Assembly (NCBI GenBank): GCA_026419785.1
Contig: JAODTK010003710.1
Span: 1-64,000 of the forward strand
Direction of reading: 5' to 3'
From: Sclerodactyla briareus
Taxonomy: Eukaryota > Echinodermata > Holothuroidea > Dendrochirotida > Sclerodactylidae
DNA length: 64,000 nucleotides
In this document: positions 1 to 12,100 of the stretch, one piece after another
Position numbering within the stretch: the first letter of the stretch is position 1
Layout of the letters: every line of letters begins with the position of its first letter
The notes under the pieces: generated by a model
What the model was told of the DNA's origin: nothing
Seen by the model: the letters and a program-made list of their open reading frames with translations, nothing else
Databases searched by the model: none
Program-made: the position numbers and the translations under genes

Positions 1-153
1 GGCCGAACTTCTGCATCCAGTGAATCGAGGCCCATTCTACAGACGTTTTTTTTTTGGAGGTTGGGGTGCAAGCAGTTGATAGTTGGCGAACTAGTTTTAC
101 TAGATGAGTATAGACAATATTGCTTTTGAAATTCCTGTTCTGTCTTTTTATAG

Positions 154-231
154 TTGCTTGATGAGAAGCGGCTGGCAAAGGTTTGATGATCTGTACCAAC
201 ACTTTGTTACGCAGAGGGAAGCCAGTCAAGT
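154..231 (+). CDS. NOP58: NOP58 exon 2 (frame broken by one extra T)
   Basis: The acceptor TTTTTATAG precedes [10 protein letters not shown], and the donor GTAAGT follows ...TQREASQ. As written the frame hits TGA straight after AAGGTT. Dropping one T of the GGTTTGA run at about 181-184 restores [15 protein letters not shown], which aligns with the family. The exon ends in phase 2 (GT), and the next exon supplies G to make a Val codon. Upstream of 154 the window shows only intron. Confidence 0.9.
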
Positions 232-3200
232 GTAAGTAATGTATGGGATGGCCCCAGTGTCAAAGCTTGGTGACCAAACGACGGTTGTTGTCCTTGAACT
301 GTTGCGGTTGTATATATGTTTTGCTTTTCTTCTCTAGTCATCTGAGGCGTCTCATCCTGTCCACAGTTTGTTGTGTCACACTCAAAAGTTTAGCACTGCA
401 TGAAACAGGTGCAGAACAATCTCTTGCAACTCTACAGTAGTGTCAAGATTTTCTGAATTTTAAAAGTCAATTCTGCTTTGTTCTGCTTTTTAAGAACCGA
501 ATTCCACTTTATTCTGCTTTTTTAAAATGTCTTGGTTATTGGGCGTATGGCCACACACACACCACCACACACTGGAAATCAGATGCACGATGTACAGTAG
601 CACTGCGCATTTCGCATGTGTTCGGTCCTCCGGGCAAGAATCTACAGTTGATGCCACTCATGCACTGCAATACACACGATGTCGATTCGGTAAAGTTAGA
701 AATGGACAGTAATAAATAACTTGAAACCTGTAACACGTAACAATAGGAATGCTCTGAATCTCATGGCAGCCGTTATCTGTGCAGTGCGCAACACAACTTT
801 CGGCCACAGTTTTACGGCGATAGATGACAAAATTCATAATGTTAAATAATGGCAAGCCCGGTGTACGAGTCCGATTGCCTACTACAGTACATGGGCCGGG
901 ATGCCGGATGTAGGACGTGCACACACACGGCACTGCCTATACAACGCGCATAGATTCGAGATTAGGAAGAAATGAAATAAGTTTTGTTGAAATTTAACAT
1001 GAAATTAATGGATAGTAAAGGATTATAGCAGTAACAATGTGGCTCGTAATTGCCATTTTTGAATTTATTGTTATATTTAATGAAATTTTTTCAAGGCATA
1101 TCGCTAACTTTGAAGAGGCACTTTCCTCCCCAAGCGCCCCCTTGGTTTTTTTCTTTCAAGCAGAATCATGCTTCGAGTTTCAACCAAATAATACAAAATC
1201 CGCGATTTCCGCGGATTTTCCGCGATGCGGAACTTCTTGAACTACTCTACAGAACAGAAGTTAGGCTGACATAACCTACCAGCACAAAGCATCACAGATT
1301 TGCCCCCCATGATTTGCCCCAATGATTTTCCCCCATGAGTTGCCCCCCATGATTTGCACCCATGATTTGCCCCCCATGATTTGCCCCCCATGATTAACAA
1401 TAATAGCATGGTGGAACATGGGATGGGAGTGATTTGTTTTCAAACAGACACAATTGAGTGGGTGTTGTGACTGATGTGAGTACGTCTTGTGTTCTTAGGG
1501 GGGTGACTGTGGGGGGGGTCACTGTACCACCCCTTGAGGTTGACCCATTGAAAGCATGACTAAATTTTTCTGGGGTACCAGGCCAACCAGGGGTGGGTCA
1601 TAGACTCTGTGCTTCAAACTCAAAAGAATCCGAACTGGCGTTCTCATTGGAGTTTCTGATGGTCAATGATGGAGGTCGTGGGTAATACTGAGTTCTACGG
1701 GAGAACTAGTGCTTACAACCCCTCACACTTTGTCACACCTCTGAGACCTGATAAATTGTGGGACAAAGGGACAGTCAGTTTGATTGATAATAAGTTCATG
1801 ACAAGAGTCGAGGCACGGTCACATTGGTAACAATTATCGATCAAACACAAGCCCAATAACGCCAGTCACACATGAATGATGACGATAGAATGTGAACCAG
1901 TCTGTGAGCGATAAAACTTGTACTGATGAAATTGTTGCCAATCAGGAGGATATTCACATGTGACATCACAGACCTGTTAGTGGGCTCATATTGCTATGGT
2001 GTGATCACTTAAATTTTATTTTTTATAGTCATTGTTACTGTGTGACGGGAGCTTCATGCTGTATTTGTATACCAACAGTTCTTTCAACATGGAAGTTTGT
2101 AACATGCTAACAGTACCACGTTGTCAAACTCCAGACCTTCATAGCGATAACATCCATGGAGCAGTATGGTTGTTTCATGCCTCTTTTCAGGGATGGGCCC
2201 GTTTTTTTTTGTTAGTAGGTGAATTTCTTCTTTCCTCTTTCGAGCCTAACTTTTCTTCCATTCTAACAGGGTGAAATTGAAGCAGTTTGAGAAATTTGAA
2301 GATACAACAGAGGCATTAGCAGGTACAGTAGGTCATCGATGACTTCATGTGCTCCTTCACATTTCTTCTCCATCGTGTTAATATTCCTCCAATGATCATT
2401 AAAGTGCAATGGTCACGAAATGAATTTATTTTTCAAATTCATTGACTGTTTTCAGTATGTCATCAAAAAATGAATCTGATTCATTGTGTACTGGCATTTT
2501 ATGGCCAAAGTAGTTTATAACTGATGCATTGGGCCAGACACTGCACAAATGAAACTGCTGGAAAAGCATCAAAGGGCAGGCAGCACGTTTCTCACATTCT
2601 GACGCGCTAACAAACGTCAGCCCCAAAAACCGCTTCAATAGACAACAGTGTGAGTGTGTGTTTTGTTTCTGTACAGATTCTCTGTAGCTACTTTAGACAC
2701 GTGCGCAAAAATCAGAACATGCATCTCTCCGCATCAATGCTTGATTTTGGGCATGCTATGCTCAACAATCTTTTTGGACGCGGCATTTGGCTACAAACAG
2801 TTCATGGCACAATTTAGCAGAAAATCCCTTGTGACATCACGAGGGCCTCTCCCGATAGGTAAAAATCCCATTTTTACTGACATTGAAGTCAGTTTTTGGC
2901 AATTATTACTGTTTGTATCTGTTGACATCATTTCCAACAAAATTATGAAAAGTTATTTCTTTCGTGACCATTGGTCTCTAAAGAACATGGTTAAGGAAAT
3001 TGAGTGTGATGGGCTAATATAATTGCTAAGGAGATAACCAAAAGTATCAGTTCTGTTATTCTTACAATTTTCTGTTACAAAGCCAATAAGAGGCCTTCGC
3101 AATTTGTCTGTGTTCATTGGGCAAGATGAATGTTTCCCCATCATGCAACACTGAATGTTTTCATACTTGCAACCCTGCAACTATTCTTTGTTTCTATTGA

Positions 3201-6079
3201 AATTAACCTACTGTTTCCACTTTTAATTATACGTCCGTGGGGGGGGGGGGGATATTCTGTAGTGGATTGGTGCAGTGCTAATGCCTGGTTACTTATCTCT
3301 GCAAAATAGAGCAAACTTCGAAGGGTAACACTTTGCTAGTAACATTGTTTTGAGGTAGGGTTCGGACATGTGAATATAGTTTTCCATTCCCCACAAAGGA
3401 ACCTCTGTTGACTCTGCAGTTGTCCTTTACAGTAAATGGATTTTATGATCCATCTGTTTCTGTTTCTCATAGTTGTGTAGTTAATGATATTAATCTGCAC
3501 TAAATATTCACATCTGCACTTCACAGTCATCCTTAGCACATCTCACTTGGCAGTCTATGATGAACCGTGGGTAATAATGACTCCTTCATAGGACCAGTGA
3601 TTTCAAATCCTCAGTATTGTCACATAATTTCTGAGGCTGATCAAGTGAGATGGGACATTTTGATGTGATGCAATCATACAACCATCCACTGTTTATTGAT
3701 ATCACATGATTTGTTGAGTCACGTATTTGTCACCCATGAAGCGTTTGGGCAGCCTCTGGTTAGATTCCGGCTATACCATATTCATTCTGCTAAGCGCCCA
3801 GGGCGCTTGCAAAGTTTCGGAATGGGCGCTTAGGAGAGTATAACTTTATACCACTGTGTTGTATTCGTTTTGGGGTATTTTTGCGGGACTGACGCTGTGT
3901 AACAAAACCATTCAAAATATCGCACAGGTTGACTTGAAGCAAACAATGTCTTGGCTATTTTCACAAGCAGTGTATATCCTCTCCCTCCCCTCTCCCACGC
4001 GCTCCTCCCGATAATAAAACTCACAAAAACTACGTTCCTTCAGTCGTAACATAGACAGTTTATAGCTATGCATCTGCGCTAGCACGCTCGACTACGAATG
4101 GGCCATGGTCAACACAGACACAAAGGGCCATCCTGCTACTGCATGCACCTAACCATTGCCTCGATATGGCATCGATACCGAAGCAAGACACGGCCTGGAA
4201 TTGATTGTGAAAGTGGTAAAATCATTGCTAAAATTATTAACTATAATCGTTGTATCCAGTGAATTGTTGAATCACTCCTTTCATTTTCAATGGAAATTGA
4301 GTACCGTAGTCTACTTATAAACGCTAGTTCCAGGCCCAACATTTGGTTACGCGGTGTGGCGATGGCTAGCGCTCGAGCAATCCGGTTTTAATACCATGTT
4401 TGTTTGTGCATGTTTATGGCTGTATGCACTGAATGCAATGAATCGAGCAATAGTGCTGTGCTACTGCTGGCATGAAAAACGGAGAATATTTTCAAAGATT
4501 TTCCGGCCGTCGCATATTGACTTTCATTTTACAAAAGTTTGCAGAAACATTTTGGTGGCGCTCACGGTAGATCGGCTCTTAGCGGAATGAATAGGGGTAT
4601 ATATATATGAGATTGTACCCCATTATTATTATCATGATATAATGACTCGGTTTTGTATTGCCTTTGTGGTATTTTCCAATATAATCAGTATTAGTAAAAT
4701 ATAATTTTGTGATCTGAAATGTTGGCTTTTCTGATGAGTTACTATTGGATGTAGGCTTCAACATTTCCACTGCTCACATCATCATAGACAGTTTATCGTC
4801 AATGTGCCATGCTGGCATGGGGTTAGCTGGAGGTCTCCGACGGAAGCCTGTTTTCCTCCACTCGCAAAATTATGCGGTGGTGACCAGTTTTGGCGTCACG
4901 GCAGACTGGCGAGTTGATCTAACGTTAGGCCTGATCCTAACTGTAGTGTTTATAGCCTTAGCCATCGCAGCTTTCGCATACCTTAACTTATTGAATTTCA
5001 CTAAGAAAACTGCATGCAACGCTGTACAATCTAGCTCATTCCCCAATCTGTGCCCTAATTTTGAAATATAGTCCAGTTCCTGGTTGGAATACGTGCTCTG
5101 CACCTGCTGTATCAATGCGCTCCCGCCACTGATAATAGTGAGCTTAATATTTCACGACGGCAACGGCAACGTATGATGCAATGTTAAACCTACCGCGTAT
5201 GCGACCACCCACCAACTGCCGTACTAACGTCGATTCTTGACGGGGGCATCTACACTCTTCACGTTGTCCCTATGAACTTGGACCCTGCACGTGGCATCAT
5301 TCCACAGTCTAAACCATGGAATTCGGGAATTTCGGTCATATTCGACGGGCGCAATCGTAAAGCGCGCATTTACATCAGCACTGCACATGGGACACCATCA
5401 TAGCATCTAAGGCACTTACTGCAGTCGGCGTGAAATCTAAAGCTCCCCAATGTACTGTGCACTACACACAACCCCATCGCCACGGGATCCCCTGAGAAGA
5501 GGTCGAACCTAGAGGTCACAATCATTCTTTTGGGGGAGCAAATGTGGTCCTGGGGCAGTTGGGAATGGTTTTTTACCACGCCTGCCTCGGTAATCACCAG
5601 GCTCATCCACAATCAATATCACCCAGGTTCCTGGAGGAGCCTTACTTGGCTTTCCGACCCGAACAAATCGATGTACCTGTATTCTGCAGTGTTTTTATCA
5701 TTAACCTCTTGTTCCCCCCTCCCATCTCTCTCCCTGGGCAGCCGCCACTGCTCTGATCGAAGGCAAGCTGAGCAAGAACCTCAAAAAGGTTGTCAAGAAG
5801 ATCGTGGCCAAAGATGCACATGCTGAACTGAACGGGCTGTCGCTGATGCAAATGGGAAATGTGATCAAGGTATGTTCAAACGGTCGTTGATTACCAGAGC
5901 AGTGTTACCCAGTTAGCCATTCGGGTGGAGTCTGGTACTGGCAATCCTGATGTGACTACACACGGTAATGTTGATTGTCCTGTGAAATTATACAAAAAAA
6001 CGGTTGTTTCATGGGTGCCTGTATGGAAGTGTTAGGCACAATGAATATGTTGATGTGCCGTAGCATTTTTCGGCTGCCC

Positions 6080-6166
<87 letters not shown>

Positions 6167-9100
6167 ACTAACCCACCGCCCCTCTCTACCGAAAAACCCA
6201 AAACCCAACATGACTGTCCGCAGATATAATTTCCCATCCGGTGGTAACGTTTGTATATCCTCTGCTATGATGTGACTCCATAATCTGTCAATCCTCTGAG
6301 TTGACTCTGAGGACAGAAAAACCACTGAGCAGAGGAATGTTCCACCTCTTCGTTGTCCACGGGTATTTTCCCCCAGAACATCAAAGATTATTTCCTCCAC
6401 CTCTTAAGCACTGCATGCAATAATCTCAATAATAAATAGAAAATAAATACATGCAAATAAATTCAAATAGTTTTTGCCCCAAAAGTGTACTATGCAGATT
6501 TTAGTCCCCTACAGGCGGTGGGGAGTGACATGCAATGTCGACCAGTCTCGCCTATGGCATTGGAAGCTTTAATGAGTCAGGCATGTGACCTCAGGCCCCT
6601 TCACACTTGGCTGCATTTGGGGGCCGCCTAGTTTGGCATTCGATTTGACCAGTTTGTGTATGCAAGGAAAGGGTTGCTGGCGCATGTAGGAATGCGGGCC
6701 ATGGGGGATTGTGCGTGACCAAAATGTTTTAAAACATTTTGCCACACAAAAATTTGTTGAACACTTCGTGGACTACCACAAACTTTTCGCAAACTAGTCT
6801 TAGCAGCTCAGCCAATGTTCCCAATGACCCAGTGGTACGCACTACACGACTAGTTCTGAATAGTTCACGACAAGTCTCGCAATCTTCCCGCACAGGTTTT
6901 GATGTGCGCAAGTTTTAAACTAAGAGTCATGATGATCGACCAAAAACAAAGGCTTACGGTAGCTACATGCGGGAGTGCGTATGAATAATTGGTGATGTGC
7001 ATGAACATGGCGTGACCATTTTGTGACTGTGTGGTTACGCATACTAGTACGCACTGTCACGCCACAGTGCCGGGTAATGCGGACCTGATTTCGTGCAAGT
7101 GTAAAGGGGCCTATACACTCAATATTTCGGGGGTGTTCATTCTTGGAGCAGAATATGGATATCCAGTAATATTCAGAAAACCAATTGGCTGGGAAAAGGG
7201 TTTCTTGTTACAGTCCGGCCTGGTGTTACCCTGCACTGTAGCCAGACCCCCAACTAGGACGGACCAACCTGGGACGTATTCATAGGACCAATATCGAACA
7301 CTTTTGATTTCCAAAAACTTGTTAAAACCAGTAGAGTGAGTTTGGTCCGTAAACAATGTTTGCAAAACACTGGCCAGACCCCCAGCTTAGTCTTGGCTGG
7401 GGCGGGTCAAGCCAATGTAACTGCTCATAACTCAAGCGCTGTCCCTGCCCATCCTCTCAATGTGTGTGCTGTGATAAAAAAAATGAAAAAAAAATAATCT
7501 GGGTAGTAATATTAAGTTTCAAGAGAAAACTGCAGGGATGAATTAGAAGCGCCCTAGGTATAGCGGGAGAGAAAGAGAAAAACTAATGTGTCATTCCAAA
7601 CCCGACATGTGATCTTCTTATTTTCTGGCAGGCTAAAACGGGACCTGCATGTGTCCACAACTCTGCCATCCAGGAGCTAATGAGGGGTATCCGGGCCCAG
7701 TTCAGCAACCTGGCCCCCGGTATACCAGAGAAAGAGATGACAGCGATGACCCTGGGGCTAGCACACAGGTGAGAAATATTGTGGTTAGGGTAGTATTCTG
7801 CTAGGACGGTGATATAATCCCTGATATCTGCAGTTTCTTCTCCATTACTCCACATAACCAACATTATTTTCTGTCTACTGTTCAAATTGTAAAGGACTCC
7901 TCTCAATACTCACCAGATTCATCTGTTAGAGTTATAGTCAGGGGCAGGTAAGCTTAGAGAAATTCATCTCGAAATATGTTAATTAGTGGAAGTGTATCCT
8001 CGGTCTCATAACTGCTTTGGTAATGTTTTGTGTACCTGGCTACTAAGTCGAAACCCACTTGGTTGATTGAATTGGCTGCAATGCTGGAAGACGCTTTGCA
8101 TATTTTCAAATTTGTTGATGTTTGGGTGGACCGTGATGGGAGAAGAAATGTCTTTTAGCAATTGACATTTGAAATATGGCTTGAAATTAATCTCGGAAGA
8201 AAGGAGAAGGAAGGAAAAACACTTGAATACAGACGGTCAGCAAGTGTTGTTGGTTGTGCGTGCTGATAAGAGCAGGAGAGAACGAATTTATATCAACGTT
8301 GTGTAAACACAAGCCTTCACAAGGGACTGGTGGATGAGCCCTCCAAGCAGGAGTATGAATCACCATGTGGGTAGAAAAACTTGGTCACCATACGGCCCCC
8401 CCCCCTGCCGCCGCATATTATGGAAGGAGAAGATGGCAATAAAAAACCTATGGGATGATGTTACTGGTGCCATAGTGGGAAGTTCCTGGCCATGCGTGTT
8501 ACCCCATTCGCTGGGGACTTGGGATAGGTTGTGTGTGTTCAGACTCAGCAATCTGGCACCTGGGAGATAGAGGAGGATGACCCTGGGGTGGTACACAGGG
8601 GAGGAAACTGAACGGGGAGGGGGTGCGGGTGATAGTGAGTCATGAGTTTTAGAATGGGTAAGGTAAGCGAGCTCAGCCCAGCTACGTGGCCCCCCTGGAA
8701 ACTGGAGAAGTGAAGCATGAGCCTGGGCCGGCAGGAAGATGAGGTCATGTTATTTGGGGCACATGTGGAGATTGGCCATTTCAAGCCATCATCTTGTCCT
8801 TGTCATGCTTCAACGTCATGGGAGCAGGGCTCTGGCCAGACCTCCTGAGACGGTGTTACCTCAACACACGACCTCAAAGACACTGTTGAACATGTGTTGC
8901 GTGATGTAATATACCCCAGTGATCAGCACAATTGTCCGAGCTTGGGAGATGAGTGGACGGACCTAATCCTGGTTGGGTTGATCTCTTGGGTTTGATCCTC
9001 TGGATGATTTCAGTGTAAGCCATTTGAATGGTGGAGAGTGATTCGTTGTGTGTGTTTTATGTATGGCAGTTGTTCATAATGAACTAAGATCTATAATATT

Positions 9101-12100
9101 TTCTGCCAATATATATGAATGCTACAAATGCTGACTGGGAAGACACCCTCCTGGGCATGCAATGATCAGAATGTGATCAATTGACTTTTTCTGATGAAAG
9201 GGTCCACCCCAACTGTTTACCGTTCTATATCATTATTGGGGCGCGGCACTGTCTCATTTGGTGGCCTATGAGGAACCGTGGGTAATACTGACCCCCTACA
9301 GGGGGGAGCCTATGATTTGACATCATCAGCGTTGTTCACACGTCCTAGCTGAGCAAATGAGACCCGGTTTTGCGCTGGGACGGGGGGAGCGTGTGCACTA
9401 GTGTGGCAAATACTTAGCTCTGTGCCACTAGGGTCAGAGGTCCAGCAAGCTCTAATGGTATTGGTTAGTGGGCCCTTGTTAAGATACAATGGGTGAGGTC
9501 ATGTGGTCCTTCAATGGGTCTGTCATCACTTCAGGCCTGGCTAATTGGGTCATCCCAGTTGTTATTTGTTTTTTGTCAATAGTAGCAAATTAGGCAGGTC
9601 AGTTGCCAAATATAGGTGGATTGTAAGTAAATGGCAGAAAAGTTGAGAAGAAGAGGCAAAATAATCAAATATTTCCAGCAAAATGTGGCTATTAGTATTT
9701 TGCGATTCTCTTGTTTTGGCAGTACAATTCAATATTTTCTGGGATATGCCATGAACTTTATTGGTTGGGAAACTAATTTCCCCAGTGTGGAATGGAACAA
9801 AACTTTGTTTGGTAAATTTTCTTCACAATAAAATTGAAAGGCGATGGAACTTCATATAGAGGGAGCAAAATTCCTCCAGCACAGTGAATATTTATAGCTT
9901 GCACATGGTGAAAGATACATACAGGAAGTTCAAATTCCCAACGATTTACTGGCCAGCTCTGTTTTGTATTATTCATGTGTATGTCTTTGCGAAACAGTTT
10001 TTATCCGCTACAGACTGAAGTTCTTCATGACAAGTGGATACCATGATGTACAGGCCATTTTGTAAGTATCAATCGCTGTGTACCCACTTGCTCGAGATTG
10101 TTTCCCTGATTGCTTGGGGCTTTCCCCCTTATTCATACCAAGGACCACATGCCCTGGTCAACTGCAGAAGGAGGTGTGGTTCTATTAGCATGTTTAGTAC
10201 TCTGTGCAGTTTGGGGCTACTATACAGCACCAGTGGTGCACTAGTTGAATAATCAATCAATCCACTGAAAGCCACACACTGAAGGGCTGGTTGCCGAGAG
10301 TCGTAGGCACTATGGCTCACCACTGCAAAACACCTTTGTGTAGAACATCTTTTCAGGTTTTCTAACACTGAACAAGCCCACTTTGGACCGTAATGTTCTT
10401 CGCAATGATGGTACCCACATCTGTCAATCCTTGGACAAGTCTGAGGACGACCCTATTGTCACTGAGCGAAGAACATTCCATGTGCCAGACTGACGTGGCC
10501 AGATTGAAATAATAATGTTCTTATCCATACAGATTTCCGTAGGGGGGGAGGATCCACAATTCGTATATCATATTGCATCTGTACAATTGATTAGTGAACT
10601 TCCAGGGCAGTGAGCCCTTAGGAAGGAAATCCTGTTGAGTTTTTGCTACAAGGAATTTGAGAAATCGGCCAAGGTCTACATTTGATCAGGAATGTTGGCG
10701 GTGTTTGCATGAAATTCGCGTGTCAATTCAAACCAAGTCACATTAGGCCCACAATGAGTGGCCTGCCCTAATGAAAAAAAAAGTGCACAGTCTCCGTCCA
10801 GGTCGATTACCCTTGCTGGCGGGGCCTTTTATTATGCCCCATCCATCCTTCTTATAGAAAATACTCAAGAGTGCCTGCAGCATATTGATGTCATTTCCAC
10901 AGGGAGGGTTCATGAGATCAGGTCATACCAACGAGTTCAAGTTATTGGGCAACTGCTAGCTAAACCAAAAAGTTGACATGGTGGCAGAGTTGCGGTATCC
11001 GGTGTTCCATCCCGGCATTGTGCCTCCGCTGACCTTTATACTCCGGGTCTCAGAAGTCTGGTCAGCCTGGGGTGCATTCAGGGTCGTGGCCACAACCGGT
11101 TGAACTGAGGAACTCTGCTGGGTCAGCTTGCAAATTAACCTGGTTATCGATGTTATCCACTCCCTCATCTGGAGAATGCCATACCAGCCTGCCTGCAATG
11201 GAAGAAGCATTTTAAAACCACCAGATTGAGGATGCAGAGGAGTTCAACTCTCTGTTCATTATTTCTGTTACCTTGATGAAGTTTGAAGCTAGAGTGGAAT
11301 CTGTAGTCAGGGCAGGTGAATGTATGTGTGTAAGTGATGCCTGGCTTGTAACCACAATAACTTGGCCCCAATCTAGATGGATGAAGTTAATACTCTTTAT
11401 GTGGGTTCCCCATGTGAGTAAATGATCCCTATTGTTTGGGGTCAGTCAAAGGTCAATTAGAGGTCATAGTATGGAAATCTTAAACACAAAATAAGGCCAA
11501 GAATGCATATTCCTGTCATGCCTATAATTTGGAGGGTGTAGCTTACTTTCATATGGGGGTTTTCTTTTTGGTGTTAAGATGGGGTGCTTGCCAGTTTGCG
11601 GATAGTGGGAAATTGCGGCAAAATTTGATATTGTCGGCAAAATTTTAGCATGTAAACACGATACCTTGACTGGATGGATGAGGGTAATACTTGGTTTATA
11701 GGGTCCAACATGAGAAGTTGACAGGCTCAGCTTGACCATGATGGGGAATGGGTCCAAGGCTGGATTTGCAACAGCAGAGGACTGGTATTAAACTGTTCAT
11801 TGCATCTGGTCAAGGCCTATTTCCGTCACATTTGATATGCCATTCATTGTAGTTTGGAATACACACCCCCATGAATTGTCAATATGATCTAACGAACTGT
11901 GGAAAGGGCCACATAATTCGAGCACGTTCTGCATTTTCCAATTTGCTCTGAATTCCTTTGGCAGCCCTTCTGGATGATATGGACAAGGAGTTGAACAACT
12001 ACATCATGAGATGTAGGGAGTGGTACGGCTGGCACTTCCCCGAGATGGGCAAGATAATACAGGACAACCTCGCCTTTGCCAAGACCGTAAGCTACTCGGT

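Noticed and set aside
1860..1970. Possible further C/D snoRNA (ATGATGA near 1876, ACTGATGA later)
   Set aside because: No D box CTGA at the 3' side, and the closing stem is only partial.
5956..6400. Long poly-Pro and poly-Gly reading frames on both strands
   Set aside because: They are translations of the 86-base C run in an intron, with no conserved sequence around it.
8880..8960. GTGATGT followed by CAGTGATCAG, snoRNA-like
   Set aside because: No D box with a terminal stem, and no shared guide with the three families.
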